From Dirofilaria immitis (Eukaryota > Nematoda > Chromadorea > Rhabditida > Onchocercidae), in the NCBI GenBank assembly GCA_024305405.1, contig JAKNDB010000068.1, positions 8,975,501 to 9,039,500 on the forward strand: a stretch of DNA of 64,000 nucleotides, read 5' to 3'. This document shows positions 56,401 to 64,000 of this stretch, in pieces. Each line of letters begins with the position of its first letter. The stretch's first letter is position 1. The notes under the pieces were generated by a model. The model had not been told where the DNA came from. It saw only the letters and a program-made list of their open reading frames with translations, and did not search any database. The position numbers and the translations under genes are program-made.

Positions 56401-58248
56401 TATATGGTGTTTTATCTGTAAATTCTTCTAGCACTTCTATACCCTCCGTTAATAACTTCACATAGCCACCACCACATTCCTGTCCCTCTTCATATTTTAC
56501 CTCGTATCTGAAAGTTATATATTATATATTCTGTTAATTCAACCGAAGAAATAATGCATTTAAGAAAATAAATCAACAAATTAATGGAAAAATTCATATA
56601 CTGACTAGCTACATACATTTTTGTTGCTCAAAAAATTCTTAAGCAATTTTCAAAGTATAACGTAGCTAAAATTTAAATCATAAACGACCGTTTTCTCTTG
56701 GTCATTACGAGATATGTTTTATGAAAAAACATTGTTAACAAATTGCTATTTTGCACAGAGCAACTACTTTTTACAATTCTTCGAAAATCCTATAACCAAA
56801 GATGAGATATTGGCCTTGCTTTCACCATAACGATAATTTTAGATTATTTCACACTCAGAAAATTTATTCACTACTAACTTGACGTACGGAAACTAACTGT
56901 ACAACTAAAGATTTGCCATCAAATTTGAATGGTCGATTAAATTTTGCAGCAATCGCATGATGTCGTGCTCTAGTCTTCACAATCAATCCGAAATCATTAT
57001 CGATTACAATTATTGACGGAGTGCCTATTTCCCATTGACCTGGATAAGATTAATATTTTCTCTCCATCAGTTGTTATAAAGTCGCTCACATGTGAACTGA
57101 ATCCACCAACATTGAAACTGGTACATTTAAAAACTATCAATTTATTTCAAACAACACCTGCTTAGAACTTTATTAAATTTCATCCTATTTCAGATTATAT
57201 TTTCTAAATAAAAAATAAAAGCAATAAAATTTTCCAAGAAAATATAATGATGATACCATTGAATTTAGCTATTGAATCTTCTACATTATCTTTTTGCCCT
57301 TTGATACGAACCATTTCCTACCAATTGCATTACGATTTGAAAACCAGTCTACCAATAGCGGCGAACCGGGAATCGTTGGTGCTTGAAATGGAGGTGGTAG
57401 GTATTCCTAAAACAACATACTTTTCTTATAAGTTATAAATTCAAAACTAAGATTTGCTTGTTATTCCTTGGCAATACACGTTTACTAAACACGGGAAACT
57501 ATAAAACCTGAAAAGTCAGGCACAGTATTTAAAGTCAAGCCTTCATATTTAAAATAAGCAATGCTTTTTTTGACGAAGAAAGCGCTAAAAAATGCAAAAC
57601 ACAAATATGTCAGAATGCAAATTGTTCTGAGTAGAAAGAATTTAGAGACTATTTAACTAATGCAATACTTGCATGAAACTAATTTTCACTTTTTATTTTG
57701 ATTTGGCAAGTGTAGGAAGGCGCTCACAGCTGTGTCATAAAACTACAGTTGGATGTTCCACATCTTATTTCGCTGAATTAATAGTAAAGTATTGGTTGGA
57801 AAATGCTGCCTAAAACCTGGAAATCTTATCGAAGTTAGATACAACAACATAAGACTAGAAGAAAGAAGTTTCGGATTATTTATATCTCAGTCTGCCGAGA
57901 CTGCAGATGCTGTGGCAGAGTTATGCTAACGAAAATCACAGAAGCAAATAATCAGATAATCAATACATTGAAGAATAGTATTGGAAATTTTTCAGACATT
58001 ATATACGCTTTTGCTTAAGTGAATTGAAGAAAGAATTCAAATCTAAGTACCACTTAACAAAGTAAAGAAGGATTAAATGAAAATTCAAGAAAAATGATAA
58101 AAACTTACAAATTCTGCATTTTTTCTTCCTCGTCGACTACATTCTTTTCATCAAGACCATTATCATTGCTATCTGTTTCATCATGCGCGACGCAAGTTAC
58201 TAATAATAATCCAGCCGGCATTAAACATAGCCACCAATATCGCCGCAT
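53466..58248 (-). CDS. cnx-1: Calnexin, ER lectin chaperone
   Basis: Type I ER membrane lectin that binds monoglucosylated N-glycoproteins and recruits a disulfide isomerase. Eleven exons: 58109-58248, 57257-57406, 56898-57039, 56312-56507, 55726-55872, 55445-55562, 54891-55118, 54321-54561, 54027-54217, 53767-about 53918, 53466-53549; about 598 residues, normal length. Signal [20 protein letters not shown]. Lectin domain: [24 protein letters not shown] and [11 protein letters not shown] (disulfide pair), THLYTLIV. P-domain: four type-1 units (PENWDE, KPDDWDE, MPDDWLE, KPSDWDD) and four type-2 units ([55 protein letters not shown]). Then [17 protein letters not shown], membrane segment [20 protein letters not shown], an acidic tail and the basic end RRIRQRKQD, like the vertebrate RKPRRE end. 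Frame breaks repaired by one added base lie near 58121, 57293, 55520, 55106, 54560 and 54356. The exon 10 acceptor lacks AG. Confidence 0.93.
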
Positions 58249-61200
58249 ATTTCGTCTGATTTTCAATTTAAGATTATAAAAGAAATTAAAGAAAAAATTT
58301 AGCGACCTTACAAGCATTCTAAAAAAACTAATAAATTAAAAACTAGACGACAGTAGCAAACAACTTTCTAGATGTAAAATAAATGATATTTAGAGCAATC
58401 CAACAAACAGTTGATGAATCATTTACAAAAAGATTCATCCATATCCAAATTCTAAGCCAAAATACAAGTCAGTTCATAGATCATTAGATTAAGCATGAGC
58501 ATAGAACCCACTATATTATCAACTTTTTCGAAAAGTCTTCAATTACCATGCATGCATTCTCACTAGATTACTTGAGATGACGTGTACAAATGAGGCGGCC
58601 AAAAGATTTGTTGAAGGACAGACCAAGAAATACATTACAAAAGTGATAAAGTCAGGCAAATAAAACCAATCAAATGTATCTTTCTAACTACAGCATGATG
58701 AAAACCGCCCAATGGTAGCACAGCTGCAAAAAGTGCCCCGACTCATACTAATAAACCATTGATAAAATGATAGCAAGATCTATCAGCCTGGGATAAAGAA
58801 TTGCACAAATACGACAAACGCTGTTTTGGTGCTTGTCGATTTGCTTTGGAGCAATTTAGCTTCAGTTTGGACGCTCGAAGTGCTTGCCCAATTTGGATTT
58901 GTGTGGAGTATAGCTCATATAATTCTCTATATCAAAAAATGCCGTAGGGCGCAAGAGAAATTTATGTTATCCTTACCAAATTATAAGAAATATAAACAGT
59001 AAAAACCAAAAGATTTAAGTGCACCATAGGATAATAGTAGTGGTTTATCACCACATTTTAAAAATCATACAAATAAAGCTCAGTTTTCTAAAAACGCCAT
59101 TTTATGCATTAATAAAAACCTTACAAAATCGCGGGAATTTAGCAAAACAAATAAAGCAAAGCATAAAACACTAAACAATGACACGTCAAACAAGCATAAA
59201 GAATGCATCTTAAAACATATGGGAAAATCACATTGCAGAAAACAAATCATGACTCATACATAAACCGAGATAATAGCAGCACAATGTTTGATAAATCATT
59301 TGCAAACACATAATTCCTGTGTATTTGGCAGTAAAGCATATTTGAAACGTTAGACGAAGGTGTTTGGATGAAAAGAAGTAATAACTTACACCTAAAATTG
59401 AGAATGGGAATTCTTCGTATGACATAAATACAAAATTGCTTTCAAAATTTTCAGTTTATATTTAGAAAAGTTATGAAAAATATTTGAAGACTCTTGGCTA
59501 TACATCAACAATAATCCTCAAGAAAAGCTTGTCATTTACACAGAATGCTAGCTACCACATATAAAGAAAAAGCTTGCTGTTCAACCGGTATTTTTGAAAA
59601 TTGTGACTTACGCGTTTATTGTTTATATCATTTTCTTAAAAATGCATCTTTGAAATCTCGAAATCCTTGAAAATCTGAATCCACAAAAATCCACAAATTA
59701 TTTGCAAACACAATATGAAGATAAAAATAAATATTACAAAAGCTTGAAAGTTGCCACCAACCATCCAATACAGCGTCCTTTATAACTTGATACGATTTCT
59801 ATTTTTTGCATTTAGATATGTCTTGAAATAACACAAGCTCACAGATAAATTCTATGTCATTCATTAAAAAACTCGAGAAAAGCCTTCATAACAACAAAAT
59901 CAAACCTCCGTAAACATGCATTATTTATTCTAAAAATATAAACACTGAACCTAGAACTTCTTGTCAGAATGATTAATGCAGACCAAAATACATGTCACTC
60001 GTTTGCAAACACATGAATACAATAAAACGAAATAAAACATTATCCGCACAGAAAAAGACATATTTAAACAAAACAAATAGATTTGCCAAGCGGGATATAA
60101 TGAGATTACTTCCTTTATATAAAAAAATGTATTTGATCAGCAGAATGAATGAACAATATGCTACTGCTATCGCATCCAAGCTGAAACAGATTAACTAAAA
60201 AGACTTTCACTCAAAATTTATAATTTCCCTTCATTCCTCATTCCTTATGTTCATATCTCTCGATATAAGCATAAGCCATTTCATTCTCAGATATTTTCGT
60301 TTATTCATTATAACATTTCGTTTTTAGCGCTTCCGGATCAATGATTTATCCCATTACAAGAAATTCGACTTTCTGAAAACCAAACGAAACAAAATGAAGA
60401 ATAAAATACTTGCCATCAAAGTAAAAAAAACTAAACTATCAGAAGAAATTAAAAATTAAAAAAAAAAACCCAAGGATTTATCGAATTGTCTAAAACTGGT
60501 TAAATTAACCTCCTTAATACCAGCATAATGACATCAGAATAATAAATCAGACTTAAAAATAAAATCCGAAAGATTTAGTTCCATTTAGAATATAAATGAA
60601 ATACAGATATAAAAACTGAATAGTAAACAGAATGAAAACTTGAATAAAAAAATGACGAAATAAATGGAAAGACAATTAAATTACTCAATTCAGAAGCAAA
60701 TTATAACACAAACAAGAATTTATTCACAAAGACTGTTTGAATTTCAATATAGTTGAATTATCGATGCAAGCAGGAACTATATACGTTTTGATATCCTTTT
60801 TCCATTCCTTTATCTCCACCCTCAGAAAATCACATGCTACAACAACTAATAGAAACAGACAAAAGAAAGAAAAGTGTTCTAAGATACCACCTACTCATTG
60901 CAAACGCAATGGTCTGCAAAAATTCAGTACGGAGAAAAAGGAGTAATGATTAAACAAGATTTTAGGCGATAAAGATTTATAATACGATTAAATCCAAATC
61001 AAAACGCGGAAAACTGATTTCTGAGCAGAAGTGAAGAGGCGTGAGAAAATCGAAAAAGGTAGAGAAACTCATACATAAATTAAATATTGACGCACAATGA
61101 CTACATTACAATTTTAAAAAGAATGGTGGAAACATGACAAAATAAAGTAACCAAACATCTGCTGATAACAACATGAAAATATATCACGCTTCATAATATA

Positions 61201-61698
61201 AAATATATCAAATCAAATGAAAACATTTGGAAAGTCAGATAAATTTGAAAATATTAAAGTATACAAAACCCATAACTAATGTGGCAAGTTAAATCAAACA
61301 TAAAAATACTTTTCATATAAAAAACAATCTGAATGAAATAAACCAGAAACAAACAAACAATAAACCATAATTTTCTGAAAAAATGTGACATATGAAATTG
61401 ATATCTTATAGTGAAAAAAAAAGTAGAAATAACTGTTTCATCTAAATAACTATAAGTATATATGCAGAAAATGAAGTTATAACTCCAAGCGAATAAGATT
61501 TACAAAAAAAAGAAAAGCCTGAATAATTGCTTCAGTAAATGATTATACTTTCCATAATATCAAAGAAAGTAAACAAAAAAAATAACGCTGCCAAAATTAC
61601 CAAAATTTCATATAAAAATGATACTACATCCACAGTAAACTTTAAACTCACCTGTTATTATAACAACAAACAACAATAAGCTCATCAAAAAAAAGATG
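58249..61698. other. Intergenic region between calnexin and PAN3
   Basis: 3.4 kb, strongly A-rich on the plus strand, without recognisable exons or RNA genes. The element TTTGCAAACACA recurs near 59299, 59701 and 60002 (see findings). The left part includes the calnexin promoter; the right part is the 3' flank of PAN3. Confidence 0.45.
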
Positions 61699-63755
61699 TT
61701 AGGGATGACCAACTATTGGCAATAGTGGATTTGGTATTGATGGCGGTCGATTTTGCAGTTCGCTAAAAGCATTTTCCAGACACCGTCTCAAGTCTGTGTA
61801 TGATACCACAAGCACATTTTCCCCGTCACGTGAAACCAACTGAATTTTTCGTTAACACCAGCATCTAACTGAAATCAATTTATTTTCGAAGGCTTATTGG
61901 CTCGATTAATTAATAAATGATTGAAGTAACAAATAACAAGTCTCTAAAAGAGACTAGAAAATGGGAAATAAAGTAATGAATAAATTAATGAGTAAAACAT
62001 AAAATGATAAATTGCGAACAACAACCTTATTCAATGAAGTAACAATATGTGCCATATCGATCCACGGTTTACCAGTTTCAGTTATTTGATGAAATAAATA
62101 ATCTCGGAATAACTTCAACAAATAGCGGTCACCCGTTTCGCTCCATGACATATCCATTTGAAACCTGAATTCGTGTTTTTGCGAACATTAAAATCAAGAT
62201 GCTAATTAATTTGACAAAATTTCGGAATATAACAATAGTTTTTTCAGAGCGTTCCGAATAACATTTTTAGAATAACTATATGAGAGGTTTCTTATTCTAA
62301 ATCGTTTCGACTACTATGAATTAAGATTTTTCAACTGCTCAGAAAAAATTCAAGTTGAAATCTGAGCAATGACAAAATATTTCATTCTTATTTGAAACAT
62401 TAAGGAGATTCTTCAGAATATCAGTATACTTACTCAGCTCGCTCAGTAATAGTATTTAATTTACATAGCAATCGAAATAAACGTCCATTTTCCAATTCTT
62501 TCGATAATTCGTTTTCCAGAAGGTCATTCTTCATTTGGGTCGTTTCAAGTTGTGCATAGAAACGAGCACCAATCATTGGCATCACTTCATTGATGGAATG
62601 AGGACGCTGAGTTGAAGCTTGTAACAGAAGCCTGAAAATAATGTTTCCAACAGCTTAGAGCTGATGCTTTGTCTATAAGACGATTATACATTATCGGTAA
62701 TCATACTTTAAATATTCATTGAATGTTTATCAGACAATGCAGGAAACGTAGGGATTTCAAAACAAATTTTGTTTCTAGACTGGAATTATTTCAACTGATG
62801 GAGCAAAATAAGAAATGTGAGTGTTCAACATAATAGCATACGTAATAATGTTCTTTAGATCAGTGGTGCATTGTTGACTGATAATGCTTATACTACTGCT
62901 GATATTTTCACGACGTATGGCATGCAGTGAACCCATTGCCAAAGCAATTAATACACGACCAAGACCATTCAGATCATCTTGCTAAAAAAAAGAAATCAAA
63001 CAAACAAACAAATTGCAATTAGTTGCCTTATTTTAACAAAGTTGATCCACATAATTCGAGAAAATAATTAATGGAACATAAAGTTTTATTTTTCTTTCAT
63101 GACTGCAGTAGTCCCTGGTCACTTTATTTGCATCATTAAAAGTCGAGAGACCGGCCTACCTGATACAACTGTATAGTGTGATCATTTCCAGGATTAATGA
63201 CATCCAAAATACCGCAGCTACTTAACATCACTCTGAAAACAATAAACGACGTTGATTAATGAAAAATCGTAAAATCAGTCTAAGACTAAAAACTTATAGC
63301 TATCGTGTTTTTGAATGAGTCTTTGAAATGCTTATTCTAATACGATTTCCTTATTTCTAATATTTCATACATCTTAAAGAGAATGAATCAACTAAAGCGA
63401 TCTAATAAAATATGGGTTCTATAATAAGTTTATACATTTATTCTCAAATATACTTGTTTGAATGCATGATTTTTACGTTCATGTTTTTATATGCAACATT
63501 ACAATGCCTAATAATGTATAAAATAAGCGTAGCACATTAAATTTTAGAATTATGAATATATGGGTAATCAAAAATACTTGCTTGGTTTTATCAAAATAAT
63601 AATTTTTGATGGATCGACAGTTCGCGCAGCCATACCAGCAGAATGTATAGCTCTAAGAGCTGATGATAATTGTACAATATAGGACCACATTAAAGATTCC
63701 TGCACCACCGGACCGCTTCCAGGGATATTTGCAATTGGTCCCAATTTCGAAGAAC
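61699..63755 (-). CDS. PAN3: PAN3, deadenylation complex subunit (5' part outside window)
   Basis: PAN3 dimerises and recruits the PAN2 nuclease to poly(A)-bound mRNA for the first phase of deadenylation in the cytoplasm. Exons in transcript order, all in phase: 63578-63755, 63160-63232, 62842-62981, 62434-62631, 62026-62164, 61699-61868. They cover the pseudokinase C-lobe ([80 protein letters not shown]), the coiled coil ([20 protein letters not shown]) and the C-terminal knob ([59 protein letters not shown]). The match to vertebrate PAN3 is close and collinear. One frame break near 61847 (T run on plus strand) is repaired by one base. The zinc finger, PAM2 motif and pseudokinase N-lobe must lie beyond position 64000. 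Confidence 0.93.
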
Positions 63756-64000
63756 CTGTACATGAAACAAATTTATCGGCGTATTAAAATAATAAATAAA
63801 TTCTGTATACTTATTGCCTCAACTGAATTTAAAAAATTCTAATAATAATCATCAGATCAATTTCGTAGCAAGTTAATTTTTTCTTTATCAAACTAAACAA
63901 ACCTCACCTAGAATCTTGAGCCCTTTTTAATCATTAACTTTAGAAATAATTAGCCATTAAAATTTCTTGAATTTGAAATTTCCTGATTTCAAAAACCTTC

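Overview
ORGANISM. AT-rich DNA (roughly 70% A+T by eye). Genes are split into many short exons with GT...TTTCAG-type introns of about 50 bp to several kb. Several start codons lie 7-20 bases after a TTTCAG/TTTTAG acceptor, as in nematode spliced-leader trans-splicing. The gene set is ordinary animal housekeeping. A cytochrome oxidase fragment of alphaproteobacterial (Rickettsiales/Wolbachia-like) type sits inside an intron. Together these suggest a parasitic nematode, most likely a filarial or other spirurid; the species cannot be named from sequence alone.

LAYOUT. (1) 81-242 (+): small unidentified ORF. (2) 771-14979 (+): GRIP-domain golgin of the GOLGA4/golgin-245 type, about 30 exons. One intron (about 6400-6790) holds a broken, coding-like antisense island. 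(3) 17863-20216 (+): METTL18-type protein-histidine methyltransferase. (4) 22903-30023 (+): lysosomal beta-mannosidase. (5) 33794-39509 (-): small two-exon Jupiter/HN1-like gene (tentative) with a 5.5 kb intron containing the bacterial coxA relic (about 34835-35190), a tandem duplication and a hairpin. (6) 43497-48209 (-): secreted Cys-rich protein with a thrombospondin-type-1-like WxxW segment. (7) 49691-51507 (+): LIN-37, a subunit of the DREAM/MuvB complex. (8) 53466-58248 (-): calnexin, 11 exons. (9) 61699-63755 and beyond the right edge (-): C-terminal half of PAN3.

HOW THE GENES RELATE. They do not form one pathway. Golgin, calnexin, beta-mannosidase and the secreted Cys-rich protein belong to the secretory/lysosomal system. 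LIN-37 acts in transcriptional repression, PAN3 in mRNA deadenylation, METTL18 in histidine methylation. Gene pairs are divergent (secreted protein/lin-37) or convergent (MANBA/Jupiter-like, lin-37/calnexin).

DATA QUALITY. At about 20 places in five genes the conserved reading frame is broken, and every time it is repaired by ONE extra base, usually in a short run of identical bases. lin-37 and the Jupiter-like gene read cleanly. The uniform direction points to uncorrected single-base deletions in the assembly rather than decayed genes.
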